In this document: in pieces, positions 9,524 through 22,400 of the stretch | How the letters are laid out: each line of letters opens with the position of its first letter | Position numbering within the stretch: position 1 is the stretch's first letter | Assembly: GCF_000203815.1 (NCBI RefSeq) | Contig: NW_004457735.1 | Coordinates: 1,922,001-1,986,000 of the forward strand | DNA from: Cavenderia fasciculata | Taxonomy: Eukaryota > Evosea > Eumycetozoa > Acytosteliales > Cavenderiaceae | Length of the DNA: 64,000 bases | Direction of reading: 5' to 3' | Program-made: the position numbers and the translations under genes | Notes under the pieces: generated by a model | Database searches by the model: none | Told to the model about the DNA's origin: nothing | Seen by the model: only the letters and a program-made list of their open reading frames with translations

Positions 9524-12500
9524 TTATTTATGATCTTTTTTCTTTGGAAGAGTTGCAAGATATTTTTGAATTAAACCTTGACAGTCACAGTCATCTTCGA
9601 GTACCCATGAAGCATCTTTAACATCCCAACCTTCCCATTTACAAAGATATTCTACTTTTCCATCCTTTGTTGGTCTTTTATCAATGATTGCCTCGACTTC
9701 GTAGTCTTCAGATTCCGAATCGGAACCATCATCCTCTTTTGTAGGTTTTGGTGTCGATGATGATGATGACGACGATGAAGAATGTGATCGAGGAGATGAT
9801 GGAAGTGATGTTTTCTTGTGTGACGATGATGATGATGATGAATGAGAGTTGGAATGAGATGAAGAATGAGAGTTGGAAGAGGAGGAAGAGGAAGAATCTG
9901 ATGGGCCAGTTTTAGTTTTCTTTAATTCTCTATCTCTATCGATATGATGATCTCTTTCATCTCTTGATTTTCTCTTGTCATTACCATCATCTTTTCTAAT
10001 CTTCTTTTTGTTTCTATCATCCAAGTCTTGAGTACCATCCTTTCTTTTAGTTTTATCTCTTTCTCGTTGTCTATCTCTCTCTCTCTCCCTTCTCTTTCTC
10101 TTTCTCTATCTCTATCCTTTTCTCTTTCTCTTTCTCTTTCTCGCTCACGTTCTCTTTCTCTTTCTCTTTCCTTTTTTTTCTTTTCTCTCTCTCATTCTCT
10201 TTCTCTTTCTCGTTCGCGTTCTCTTTGTCTTTCTCCATCTCTTTCTCTTTCACGTTCTCTTTCTCTTTCACGATCTTTTCTTTCCTTGTTTTCGCAATCA
10301 CGGTCTCTTTGTCTTTCTCTCTCCTTTTCAACATCTCTTTCTTTTTGTTTTTCTTCTTTTTCTTTCTCTTTCCGCTTGATCGTCGGTAGAGTTGCCAGAA
10401 GAAGAAGAAGAAGAAGAAGGAGTAGCAGATGTCGAAGAAGAAGATGATGATGCGGAAGAGGTAGAAGTAGGAGTATCCTTTTTCCTTTTAAGTAGAGGTG
10501 GCATCAATGCCAATATGATGGTAGGTTTTTTATCCAACTTTTGTGACAATAATTTCTTTCTTCCCAATTCATTAAATTCATCCCATGCTTCTTTGATTCT
10601 TGCCCAATTTCTCTTTCTAATGTCAGACAATTCTTTTTCCAATTTTTGTTCTTCTGTCAATGGTTCAGGATCAGGGTGACTAAATGTTGATGCTGCAGAT
10701 GGATGATTGATAGGTTTGGGTATATTATTCATAAATGAGTTTTGATCTTGTTTTTCAGTGTTGACTGACTGTTTTGGTTCTTGTTTTGATTGTTGTTGTT
10801 GAGGTGGTTGTTGTTGTTGTTCTTTAAGTTTTTGGGCTGCTTCTGCTGCTGCTGCTGCCTGTTGTTCCTTTAATTGTTGCTCCTTTAATTGTTGTTCTTT
10901 TAATTGTTGTTGTTGTTGTTCCCTTAGTAGTTGTCGTTCCAATTGTTGTCTTTTTTCCTCTATATAACTTTTAAGAGTTTCATTGTGTGCCTTTTCTCTT
11001 TCCTTTCTTTCCTCTTCATCCTTTTTAGCTTGTTCTTTTTCTAATTGTTCTCTTTTCTCTTTTTCCATTCTTTCAAATTCTTTTAGTTGTTGTTCCTTTT
11101 GTTGTTGCTCTTTTTGTTGTTGTTCCCTTTGTTGCTGCTCTTTTTGTTGATTTGGATTTAAAGGAACATGAACATTGCTTGCAGTTGGAATATTGTTTGG
11201 ATTAGGATGTAATGCAGCCAAGATGGGAGTAGTAGTTGTTTTTCTTTGTACAGCGACTGGTTCAGTCGGATCCTTGCCAGGAAATTGAGGTTTATATTGA
11301 TAGGACTTGTTTTGATGAATCTGTTGTTGTTGTTGTTGTTGTTGCTGTAGCTGTTGTTCTTTAAGTTTTTTTGCAGCCAGTGCTTGTGCCTGTGCCATTT
11401 CTTGCTGTTGTTTCTCTCTGGCTCTCTGAGCAGCTAGTTTGAGTGCTTCTTGCTGTTGTTGCTGTGCCTGTTGTTCTTTGAGTCGCTGAGCAGCAGCAGC
11501 CTGTTGCTGATCCTTGAGTCGCTGGGCAGCAGCTTGATGTTGCATCTGTTTGATGTGTTGCTCCTGCATCTGACGCGACCTGAGTTCTTCGGCTTGCTGT
11601 AGCTTGATATACTCTTGCTGTCTAAACAACTCTTGTTGGCGCAGCAACTCTTGTTTTTGTCTATTCAACAACTCCTCCTGCTGTTGTTGCTTTAACTTGG
11701 CGGCCGATGATTTAGCAGCAGCCTTGGACACCTTGGGTTGCGCTACAAACTGTGAAGAGTTGTGGTGGTTGTAGGGTGGAAGAGGTTGGTGATGATGATG
11801 TTGTTGCTGCTGCTGTACAGGCGGCACTATTGTTTTGGTGTATACAAATGGCTTTTTACATACTCCACAATTCAAAGTGGTCGAGCTGTCCGACACAACA
11901 ATATGTGCCGCTTTGCACTGTTCGTCTCGACAACTCGAATAAATAAACCTAGACTTACAATTGTGACACGATGCCATTTGATTCGTATCCAAGAATGGTT
12001 TAATCTTATCGACTGCTATAAAGCAAGACTTTAAACATTTAGGACAAGGAAATTGATGCTAAATAAATAAAGAAATATAAAAAAAAAAGGGGGAAGAAAG
12101 AAGTGGAGTGTTAGACAAAGTAAACAATGATAATAAACATGATGATTGGGATAATACAAACATTAACCAACTCTGTGTGTTGTCTTTTTTTATCTTCTGT
12201 ATCTATTTTAGACTAAAATAATAATAATAGATGGATGAGTTAGGTTATCAATCAATCTATCAATCATTCCTTTTTAATGTACATACATATAAATGTTGAA
12301 GTAGAATAAAACTATCATGAGAGGCAAGTCCTGAACGATCAGGATGTAATAGGAATCTGAGACGCTTATATGCAGCAGCAACAGTCTTTTGCTGACAGAG
12401 TGATGATAGATTAAAGAACTCGAAACAATTGACAGCATCTTTGTTGGGTATTGCTGTCAATCTCTCTATAGTCTGTCTTTCGTGAGGAGTGAGTGGTCTT

Positions 12501-12613
12501 GTCTTTGACAATATAGATTCTTGATCTAAACAAACATTGATAGGTTGAGTTATATTATTCACATTTTGTTGTTGTGTTGTTTGTTGTTGTTGTTGTTGTT
12601 GTCCATAGTACAT
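9524..12613 (-). CDS. J-domain, zinc-ribbon and chromodomain protein
   Basis: Exon 1 (12613-12287) encodes a Gln-rich start and a J domain with the HPD signature (RFLLHPDRSG). Exon 2 (from 12058) joins in frame and opens with CPKC and CHNC pairs and a CGVC pair, a zinc-ribbon arrangement seen after J domains in some plant proteins. A long Gln/Ala/Glu coiled-coil region follows, then a basic region. The first frame stops at 10328, inside Arg/Glu/Lys simple sequence (about 10071-10390). Open frames then continue in shifted registers to a chromodomain (YEVEAIIDKR, YLCKWEGW, DASWVLEDDCD) ending at 9524. The chromodomain frame has no ATG of its own before an upstream stop near 10110, so it must belong to a larger gene. 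Two register changes in purine repeats are needed; unrecognised splicing, assembly slippage or true decay could explain them. The frame of exon 1 is also open upstream to an acceptor near 12671, so a further 5' exon is possible. Confidence 0.65.
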
Positions 12614-12739
12614 ATTGTTGTTACTCCTCTCTATCTCTCTTTTGATGAGACTACTATCTGTGGGTGTAATCTAAACCAACCAAATGTACCTGTCCTATCT
12701 ATCAATCTATAGCTATCTATCTTATTTTGAGTAATGTGA

Positions 12740-12758
12740 GGGGGGGGGGGGGGGGGGG
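12740..12758. repeat. Homopolymeric G run, about 19 bases
   Basis: An uninterrupted run of about 19 G in DNA that is otherwise AT-rich, in the gap between the J-domain gene and the Sac phosphatase gene. It can form G-quadruplex on the plus strand and is also a likely sequencing or assembly weak point. Confidence 0.85.
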
Positions 12759-13026
12759 TTAGGTTACTAATACACTATACAAACTAACCCTTCTCACTCC
12801 CTCTCTTATATAGCTTATCTATTTATGTATCTATCTGTGTTGAATACAATAAACTAAATCTCAGCAATGAATGCAACCCCTCGCTAAAGTTGAGTTTTTC
12901 ACGGAAACGACATCCATTCTTTGGACATAACCTTTTAAAATCGTAATATAATCAAAAATGACTTTTCATCAATACTCTAATTTTTAGAAAGTAGTATTAT
13001 TAATATATAAATGATAGATATAAAGT

Positions 13027-16000
13027 TTATTTTCTTCCCCAATCACCGCCACTTGTATTTAAAGAGGAGATGGCAGTTGCATCAAAACTACAACTACGTC
13101 TTTTGACATTGGGACTTCCTTGATGACTACCAGTGGTTCCACCATTATTATTACTATTACTATTATTATTATTGGTGTTACTAGGACTATTTGTTCCATT
13201 ATTACTATTACTTATAAATCCTCTTGATCTTATACCCATTGATGATGTTCCAATAGTTGGTGATTTTGAATAGAATCCCTAAAAATAAATAAATATTAAT
13301 ATTAATAATTATAATTGTTGTTGATTTAATTGAATATTAATTATTATTATTATTATTATATTTACCAATTTCAAACCATTATAAGCAGCACCAAAAGTAT
13401 TTGTTTTTCTTCTAAAATCCTTTTCAAAGATAAAAGATTGACCAATGGGAAGAGCAGTAAGAGTAGATGAAGAGTATCCCAAGAGATTCGAAAAACATTC
13501 TTTGATGGTCTCTCCCATTTCAGTGACAAGATCCTTTCCAAAATCGATTGATTCTCCTTCGGGAATTGGTACAATATAGGTTTGATAGGATAGATCCTTT
13601 AACTCTGCCATATCAACCTCTGGTTGTTGTTGTTTTGTTGGTGTTTCAATTGAACTATTACTACTAGTTAGAGATATTTGGCTACCATTTCCATTTCCAT
13701 TTGAGAGAGGTGATGTTGTTGATGGTGGTGGTGGTGATGTAGAATAACCAATAGTATTGTGTCTTGCATTTGTTGATTGCGGGATTTTAATACCACTTGA
13801 TGATGATGTCATTGATGTTGGTCTATCTGTATTACCACCATTAGTGGTACCACCATTACTACCATTACCATTATTACTACTACTACTACTTGGAGCACTT
13901 GATTTCTTTATCATTGATTTATTATTATCATAATATATTCTCATACCATATGATAATTTTTTACCATCACTTGATAGAATGAACCCCTTTTGTATCTTTT
14001 TAAGAGTTGATAGGTGTACTTGTTTATAATGAACAATCTTGTTTTCATTGAAATTATATTTACATCTAACCATATGTGTTGGTGTCAATAAAAATATTCT
14101 TTCTTGTTCTTGATTTCTCCTACAAAAAAATAAAACAAGAATATTAATATCATGGACGACTCACCTCTTTCACTTTTTACTTTTTTTTTTTTTGTTTCCT
14201 CCTCCTCCTCCTCTACTTACTTGTTAATACTAATAACAATCCAAGCATTAATAAAACCACTTTGATCATCTTTTTCATATTGAAGAAAATGGTCAACACA
14301 ATTATTGATTGCTTTCATTCTTGATTCACCCCAATCACAATCCTTTTGACTGGCCATAACCTTCATGGTATTTGCTTCGATGGTGTTGATACCTAAAAGG
14401 AGGTCGATCGAGATTTGACGTAGTTTATCTTGAAAGGTATTGATATAGTAACGAGTGAGAGAATTGACACCATCTTTGAATACACCTTTTGTATTTCTCT
14501 TGCCAGTTCTTGTAAAGTCACCTTTGAGTGCACTTGTACCTGCATATTGTCGGCTGATGGCATCACCATTGTTGGCCCAACTAAGTTTGATCTGTTTGAG
14601 TACATGTGCAGCATTGGAGGTGGTGGCATCTCTTTGGAGATTGGATCGCCAGTCTACACCGACCTTTTGGAATTGACTCTCTAGTACCTTGAGACCAATC
14701 ATACTCTGCACCAAATTGGTACGATCCAAACAATCCAAACAATTTGTACGAATCGATCCGTTTTGATAGGATTGGTATCCAGTTGGGTCTCTCTCCAAAT
14801 AGCCAATCTTGTCAATCACCTCTTCCAAATTGTCAATGAGAATCTCGACACGATCAAAACGACCGCCTTGACAGAAATGGTGGAAATCAAAACCAAAAAA
14901 GTCAACCTCGTTGGTTTGATAATCGGTTTGTTTCAATGTTTGTTTATATAAATCTCCCAATTCTGATTCACTTCCTTTTTGATCTAATAATGTTACAATG
15001 GTTTGAGGTCCATAAAAACTAATTTGTTGATTAAAATGTGATTTAAATACTTGTATCTAAAATATTTAAATAAATAATAGTATTAATATTCATATCTCCA
15101 TCCTATATTTGATTGATTGATTATCTATTATCACTCTTACATTTAAATTTTGATCATTATTAATTTTAATGACTGGTTTAATTTTATAACCTGATTGTTC
15201 CCATAAAAGTGGAATTGAGCCTCTAATTTGAATTAATGAAAATGTTTTCGGTGTTGTTGTTGTTGATGATGTCGATATATTCATGTTGTTATTATTATTT
15301 TGATTATTATTATTATTATTGTTATTGTTATTTTGTTGATTACTAATAGTACAATTTAAAATTTGTTCAGTTTCTACATAATTGGCTACACTACCATTTT
15401 GATCTGAACCACGTGTATTGTAACGAGTACCAGCACGTACCTTGCTTCTACGTGATATAATACCAAACTCAAAACTACAACCATCTAAAAAGAAATTGTA
15501 AACTTCTACGTGACCTCTAATGATTGGTAGGATCCAACTGTGCATCTTTTGGTCGATTAGTTGTTGTTGAAGGTATCTATTCCAATAGAAACGGTCTTCA
15601 AACTTTTCAAACAAGTGGTTTACCTTGTCGTACTGGTTGAGTACACTGGTACGTTGCAACGAGTTGGAGAGATCAAACTGATAGGAAAAGTAAAAGTCAG
15701 AGTTGAGTAGTGACTTTAGAGACTTTTTATGTGTTGATTCCAGTCGTTTCTCGTGCTCTCCCAACTCTATATTTGTGGCAATTGGTAAAAAGTGACATTG
15801 GTCAATCTCATAGACTGACTTGCCACCCATATTACCAACCAACTTTTTCTCTGTAATCAGTATTAAATGTGGTCCAGATATCAACTTGATCACACCAATG
15901 ATACCATAGGCAACGATAAATTGTGTATTACCAATAATACCACTACCATTATTACTTGTTGTTCCATCTCTACCACTACTATTATTATTATTATTGTTAT

Positions 16001-17129
16001 AGTTGAAACTATTGTGTGGTGATGTTGAAGGGGATGTTGATGGTGACCCAGTTGATAATAATATATTGGCATTGATTGATCCCCCCATCAATGATGATGA
16101 CAATGAATTGTTTGTTATATTTTGAGGTGATGATGATCTTGATGGTGCATTTGTATTTGTATTTGTATTTGAATTGACTATCAATTCTGTGAATGTTGTT
16201 GTTGTCGTTGTTGTTTCAGATTCGTTCATCGTATCATTATTACTATTATTATTAATATTATTATTTGGAGAAACAAGAGTAATATCAAAAGTATTTCTAT
16301 CAATGATTATATATTCTTGTTGTAATAGTTGAGCTGGTGAAATGAAACCATCCTTGTCTCTTGCATTGTCTGGTATTCTAGGTCTAATGATAATCTTGTC
16401 TTTGGTGGTTGATACGGTCATTTCTTGTACCAATTCATGATAGGTTGGTTCAAACTCGATAAAGTTGTTATTGTCCAAAGAGTCTGACCGATTTCGTTGT
16501 TGTTCCTCTTCTTGTTGTATATCTCCAAACTCGGTATCTGGTGACATTGTTTCGTTGTTGTTGTTGTTGTCGTCGTCGTCTTCTAAACTCGTCAAGAAAT
16601 CGATAACCGGTGTTTCAAGAGTCATTGAATTTGTAAACTCTCCTCCTTTTGTTCTAACGCTCTTGTGTACTACTTGATCAAACTCTTCTTCCTCTCCTTC
16701 CCCTTTTCGTTCAATCTCCCCTTCTTCTTCGTCGTTGTCGTCGTCTAGTGGTTGGGTTTGAGGTTGGGGTGATGGTGTATCTCCAAATTCATCCTCGTCT
16801 TGGTCGTTACTTTGATCAAGTGTACTGACATTATGTGCATAGAAAGCGTAATCTTCCATAATTAAACCATCAACCGTCAAACTATTGAATCGATCTGACA
16901 ATATTTCTATTCTGCCACTATGACCAATATCTACAATATTATTACTAATATTATTATTACTATCTGGTGATAAAGGTGTTGTACTGTTGTTGTTATTATT
17001 GTTGTTATTATTACTGTTACTATTGTTATCAGATCTATTTCTCTGTCCTATCGTAAGATGAGTAGAGGCAGGATGGGAATGACCATGTCCCTGTGGTTTG
17101 ACAAATGCACTCATTCCACTCCTTATCAT
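13027..17129 (-). CDS. Sac2/INPP5F-like phosphoinositide phosphatase
   Basis: Four exons (17129-15141, 15056-14221, 14119-13366, 13278-13027) join in frame to 1,276 residues. The N-terminal half is interrupted by Asn, Glu/Asp and Ser tracts but contains Sac-domain blocks (GVIKLISGPHLILITEK, then VNHLFEKFEDRFYWNRYL). The catalytic CX5R motif is intact as NCLDCLDRTN with Cys769 and Arg775. Downstream lies a region like the hSac2 domain (MVRCKYNFNENKIVHYKQVHL), which in known proteins follows the Sac domain of INPP5F. I infer removal of the 4-phosphate or another phosphate from membrane phosphoinositides on endosomes. The protein ends in a low-complexity Asn/Ser tail. No membrane anchor is seen, which argues against the Sac1 type. 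Confidence 0.88.
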
Positions 17130-17343
17130 CCTACCTACAATTCGATAATTGTATTACTTATTATTATTATGACACCTCTTCTTTTATAAACAAGTGTAGT
17201 TGTTTATTCTATTTCTATTAATACTATAATTATCTGTATTAATACATATATCTAATGTAATGTAACCTTGGTGTGTGTTTGTATGTTTGTATTCTCTTTG
17301 CTTGTGTTTTTGCACATTGCCAAGGAGATTTTTTTTTTTAAAG

Positions 17344-17421
17344 GCTTCTTGAAAAAGAAGTGGTTTCACTGGGGTTTCCCGACTTAGCATTGCCAATGCT
17401 ATGGGGTAGCTTTAGAGCTAC
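17344..17421. other. Cluster of four short hairpins, possible structured RNA
   Basis: Four perfect hairpins stand in a row: CTTCTT/AAGAAG (17345-17360), GGG/CCC around TTT (about 17372-17380), TAGCATT/AATGCTA (17385-17401) and GTAGCT/AGCTAC (17406-17421). The tract is clearly GC-richer than its neighbours, and on the minus strand it ends in an A-rich run. It lies in the gap between the Sac phosphatase start and the zinc-finger gene end. A 70-codon minus frame overlaps it but looks fortuitous. I recognise no known snRNA, snoRNA or tRNA in it. Confidence 0.3.
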
Positions 17422-17680
17422 ACCAACAATCATCTCATCAACCAAGATATTTGTTATAAATCTTTTTTTTTTTATAAACAATTTTTGTTTATTTAATGAT
17501 ATAATTTTAAGAATAAATTGGTAATCTAATCAATACCGTTAAAAATATCTATAACCTTGGGATAAAAGACGAACGAAAGTTTGACAAAGCAATAAACATT
17601 AATTGGATTATTGGGCATCTCAAGTTCCCATCCCAAGTGGACTCTTTTAAAAGGGTTTAAAGAATAATCAAATAGTAATT

Positions 17681-19489
17681 TTATTTATCAGCATTGCTCA
17701 TTAATCCTATTAAAAGAGCAGCCTCTGTATAATTTCTATGGTGATCACTATTATTATTATTATTTTGATTATTATTTCTATTATTATTGTTGTTTGAAAT
17801 GATTTCAGGTTGTACTAAAAATGATAAATTGCCTCTATCGTCATTTGATTTGGTACGATTATTATTATTATTATTATTATTATTACTACTGTTCATAGGT
17901 GGTAATGATATTTTGTTGGTATTGTTATTATTATTGTTGTTTGAAATAATTTCTTCTTCATCGTTTTCTGCAAAATGGTTGTCTCTACTACGTTTCAATG
18001 GATTGTTTTGTTGAGAACTGAGATGTCTGTTAATGACAGAATCTACCATTTGAGCAGATAGTGAAATGGATGGGATTTTAGGTGGAACAGGTGAAGAAGT
18101 TGGTGTGGATGGTGCGGATGGTGATGATGATGAAGTTGGTGATTGTTGAGATTGTTGTTGAGAATCAGCAGAAGCAGTGGCAGCAGGAGCAGCAGAACCA
18201 CCGTTGATTTGAGAATTGAGCATATTGGTGAATTGTTGTAAATGATCAGGTCCCAATTGTTTAAGATGTTTACGGAAAAGGTCATGATTCAAGTCTGGAT
18301 GACTAAGTAAACTAGTAAACAAGTTTTTGGAAATATTCATACCATTATTGTTTCCACCACCATTTTGTTGTGGAACCAACAATGATGTTAAAATCTTGGA
18401 ACTAATATTATTATTACTATTGTTATTGTTGTTATTGTTATTGTTGTTGTTATTAGTAAATGAGTTGATATTGTTGTTTGTGTTGTTGTTATGATTTACA
18501 ATGTGTGATAGGGAATGGTTATGATTGTTGGAAGTGTTTGTATTGGATGATGGTGATGATGAATTAGAACTAGAACTGGAATGATGGTGATGATGACTAT
18601 GATGGTTGGCACCATTGATGGTATTGACGATTGGTGACTTTTGTGGGATGGGTGTTTGCATCATAATGTATGAATATTCTGGGTGTTTGAGCTTGATGTG
18701 CATCTTTAGTGCGTTTTCAGAACCATATACCTTTTGACAATTGGCCATGGAACAACGGTAACTACGGTTAATCTCAATGGCTTTTCTTCTCTTTCTCTTC
18801 TTTCTCTCTTCATCATCTTCATCAACAACTGATGTGGATGGAGCAGTGGTTGACAATTTGTTCATGTTGTTGTTGGGGTTGGACAACTCTTTTTGCTTGA
18901 TTTCCAAGATATAAGTATTATCATCATTTTCTTGGGGTGATGATGACTGTGGTTGTTGTAAAAGCAAACTATCAATACTATTGGTCAATGACATTGGTGG
19001 TAAAGGGGATGAAGAGGTTGGAGAGGAAAGTGATTGTGGTGAAGAGTTGCTAGTGGTGCGGTTGCTGTCTGTGGGTGATGAAGAATTGGCATCTTCAAGA
19101 ATTGGTGATTCCAAGAGTTGGTGTGATTGTAATTTGATGGATCCTTTTGATTCTTCTGCCATTTCATTTTGTTGTTGTTGTCTGTTTGTATTATTATTAA
19201 TATTATTAATGATATTGTTGGCATTTGGTAATGGTTGAACAAAAAGATTAAACTTGGCACCAAATGGAAGTGTACTGGCAATAGCTACGACATCGTCATC
19301 TTCATCTTTTAAAAAGAGACGACAGTCACTTGGGAGATCAAACACGGTTCGGATGGCATCTTCGATTGTCTTGGAAGGTGTTGATGTTCCGTACCAGCAA
19401 ACGGCTTGTTCTTGTTCTTTAAAGTTGACAAAGATTCTTGTCTTTTTGGACGACGATGATGTTGATGGGATGGTTGATATCTCTTCCAT
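17681..19489 (-). CDS. Single C2H2 zinc-finger protein
   Basis: A single-exon gene of 602 residues. Residues 16-86 form a compact ordered N-terminal region (RIFVNFKEQEQAVCWYGT, then DLPSDCRLFLKDEDDD), ubiquitin-like in general pattern but not assigned. A basic nuclear-localisation stretch (KKRKRRKAIEI) directly precedes one classical finger with Cys246, Cys251, His264 and His269 (CX4C-X12-HX4H). The rest is Ser/Asn/His-rich with long Asn runs typical of dictyostelid nuclear proteins. A DNA- or RNA-binding nuclear role is inferred. The 3.8 kb of gene-free DNA upstream suggests complex regulation. No other domain is seen. Confidence 0.85.
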   Translation of the reverse strand: MEEISTIPSTSSSSKKTRIFVNFKEQEQAVCWYGTSTPSKTIEDAIRTVFDLPSDCRLFLKDEDDDVVAIASTLPFGAKFNLFVQPLPNANNIINNINNNTNRQQQQNEMAEESKGSIKLQSHQLLESPILEDANSSSPTDSNRTTSNSSPQSLSSPTSSSPLPPMSLTNSIDSLLLQQPQSSSPQENDDNTYILEIKQKELSNPNNNMNKLSTTAPSTSVVDEDDEERKKRKRRKAIEINRSYRCSMANCQKVYGSENALKMHIKLKHPEYSYIMMQTPIPQKSPIVNTINGANHHSHHHHHSSSSSNSSSPSSNTNTSNNHNHSLSHIVNHNNNTNNNINSFTNNNNNNNNNNNNSNNNISSKILTSLLVPQQNGGGNNNGMNISKNLFTSLLSHPDLNHDLFRKHLKQLGPDHLQQFTNMLNSQINGGSAAPAATASADSQQQSQQSPTSSSSPSAPSTPTSSPVPPKIPSISLSAQMVDSVINRHLSSQQNNPLKRSRDNHFAENDEEEIISNNNNNNNTNKISLPPMNSSNNNNNNNNNRTKSNDDRGNLSFLVQPEIISNNNNNRNNNQNNNNNSDHHRNYTEAALLIGLMSNADK

Positions 19490-22400
19490 GTTTTTTTTTT
19501 GTTTTTTTTTGGTTTTAAAATAATTATTCGGAATTTGTAATTTAATTAAAGAAATTGATCTTGTCTATTGAAATAAATAAAAATATTAATATTAATAATA
19601 AATAAATAATTAAATATTATAAATTAAATATAAAATGTGAAACAAATAAGAGGTATGTATGTATGATGGATGGTATATGGTGGGGGTGAATGGAGGCTAA
19701 TTCAAGTAGGTCAGTACAGCCAAACAATCAATCATGTATCAATCTTGAATATGATTTGTGAAATATATGTTTTTAAAACAAATAATAATAATAATAACAA
19801 TAACAAAAATATTGAGATTTGGAATAATAATAATAATAATTATAATTATAGGCAAAGATGGGATGGAAGGAGGTAATTCGTTTTTTAAACGAATGATGTT
19901 AAAAATAACAGTGATGTTGATTATTAATTAATTGGTTTTTTTTTTTTGTTTTAGTTTAGGTTAGGTGTGATGATGATGATGATAATATTATATTATTACG
20001 GTTGTTATTGGCAACAAGAGTAGTATTTTGATTGATTTTATTATATTTTGAATAAAAACAACATTGTGATATTCAAAATAAAATAAAATATTTTATTGTT
20101 TTTAAAAGTGGAAAAGGTAGTAGAGTAGAGTAGAGTCGTGTGTGGTAGGGGGTGGTAGGTAGAGAAACAAGAACGATGATAATGATGATGTTGGGTGTTG
20201 GGTTTGCATTCACCTTTTAAAAACAATAAATTCAAACAGATAAAAGACAGATAGATTGCAATCCAAACAAACAAAACCAAATCAATCAATCAAACAAACA
20301 AACAAACAATTTATATAATGATGATAATAATTTAAAAATTATGTTGGAAAATTGAAAATCAGGAATCTAATAATTCCACTCTTCTTTATCAATAAATTCA
20401 TTTTGATCAAATTGTGTGTTTGTTTGTTTATATGTGTTTAGTGTGGGTGTGTGTGTTTGAGTTTGTGTGTGGATTGGGATAAAATGGGGATTCGTGCATA
20501 GTGTATATACTAAAAACTGCCGTACCCAACAACTTGACTAATTATCTGGATGGAATACATATTACACCCGTCTGCTAATCAACTCTTGTTGTTCACTCGC
20601 GATAATATACAACTGCACTAGTTTAGGCAATTGTAGTGTCTAAAGAATAAACTGCACTTGCTCATTTTGGTCAACCCAATATTTGGTTGGATGTGATTGT
20701 CTTTTTGTTTTTATCCGCCATCAATATTATATCTAATATCCCTTACTCTACCAACAACAGATCACCTATTATTAAAATAAAAATTATAAAATGTAGGATC
20801 GTTGCAAAGCAAGAGAGAAAGAGATAGAGAGTTGGTTGATGATGATAATAGATATGTTATTCAATAAATGGCGGGTAGCTGACATATAATAATTATTATT
20901 ATTTATGATTTTGATGATAACAACAATATTAACCGTACATATGAAATTTAAAAGAGAATGGAAAGGAAATGATGATTTTTTTTTTCAATTTTCTGGATTT
21001 ACATTTTAAAGATGGATGGATGGAAAAAAAAACATATATGGAAAAGATTGGATTTGTTTGGTACAATAGTGGTTATAACTATATACAAAAATAAATTATT
21101 AAATTATTATTATTATTATTATTATTATTGTGTTGATGATATTTTTCTTGGGATATTATTATTTTAATATTTCTTGTTCCTATGAAAAATAAGTATGGTA
21201 ATTTTTGTAAAATGGTGAATTTTCCTTTCCTTACTAACGTTTGTTGTTATTGTTAGGTGCTTTGCTTGCTTATTTCACTTTTAATACTATTTAATTGTTT
21301 TTTTAAAATTTTATACAAATATTTTATGCAGCAACACCCCCCAACCAACAACAGCTACACATTAATCAAACAAACACACACAATTGCTGGCAATCAGAAA
21401 AATCAAAATGGTAACTACTACTAGTAGGTAGGAGGAGGAGTAGGAGTAATATATGTCCTCCTCTTACCACAGCAAGAGATATATGATCAAATGTGTTTGC
21501 CCTCTTGAATTTTAAAAATAATATAATTGTGAATTTGAAGTGGAGTTGTAAATAGTAAATGTGTTTTTGTAAAGTCATGGCAGTGGGTGGGTAGGTACGG
21601 CAAAGCATATCCCATGCCAGTCAGTCACAATCGCCATCACCATATTTTTAAAAAAGAGAGTGGTGGTAGTAAATCCCATTTTTTGAACAAAGAAAAAGGA
21701 TACAGCTGCCAGCCATATGCTGATATTTGTAAATCATACAATATATGGTGGATGGATGGCTGGTTGGCACCCAGTGAGTGATTTTACACTTTATAAAGAA
21801 CAAAGGGAAAGAGTGGGTGGGGTTGGTTGGATTCTTCACACAATGATGAAAAAAACAATGATGAAGAATCGATTTTTGGATGAATATGAAATGTATGTGT
21901 GTGCAGTGTGAGAACTTAAGCAATGCGATAAAGAGGAGGGAGGGAGATTATTATTATCATTATACGATCGTACTCTATATGATTTAAAAACATTAAAAGT
22001 GTGTGTTGATCGGTTGATTGATTGCTTTTAAAATCCATTGCAGTTACTTTTATATTTTGTTGTCGATATTGTTTGTTGATCATATGATTGATTATAATAT
22101 AATATAATATAGATAGATTAGATGTTACCTTTTTTGATCGTTGTGTATCTCTGTATATATATATATATTAAAATATTTATATATATATATATGTCGTTAC
22201 TAAGGGGGTTTATGAAGATAATGTGTACAAGTGAAGAAGCTGTTAACCATCACACTTATGTGGTGATGTTGATACTATATTGAGGGGTTGGGAGGGAAGA
22301 GGAAAAGGGTACTATTATTACAATGATTATTATTACTACTACTACTATAACTATAACTAAATAGATAGATAGATACTATATAATAATAATAATAATAATA

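Noticed and set aside
10028-10447. Plus-strand Ser/Leu/Arg-rich frame
   Set aside because: It is the antisense of the Arg/Glu/Lys repeat of the J-domain gene.
17184-17396. 70-codon minus frame over the hairpin cluster
   Set aside because: It is short and basic with no start context. The hairpins explain the composition better.
17330-17430. Known small RNA (U snRNA, C/D snoRNA, hammerhead)
   Set aside because: TGATGAG and GAAAC strings occur on the minus strand, but the core order and a D box are missing.
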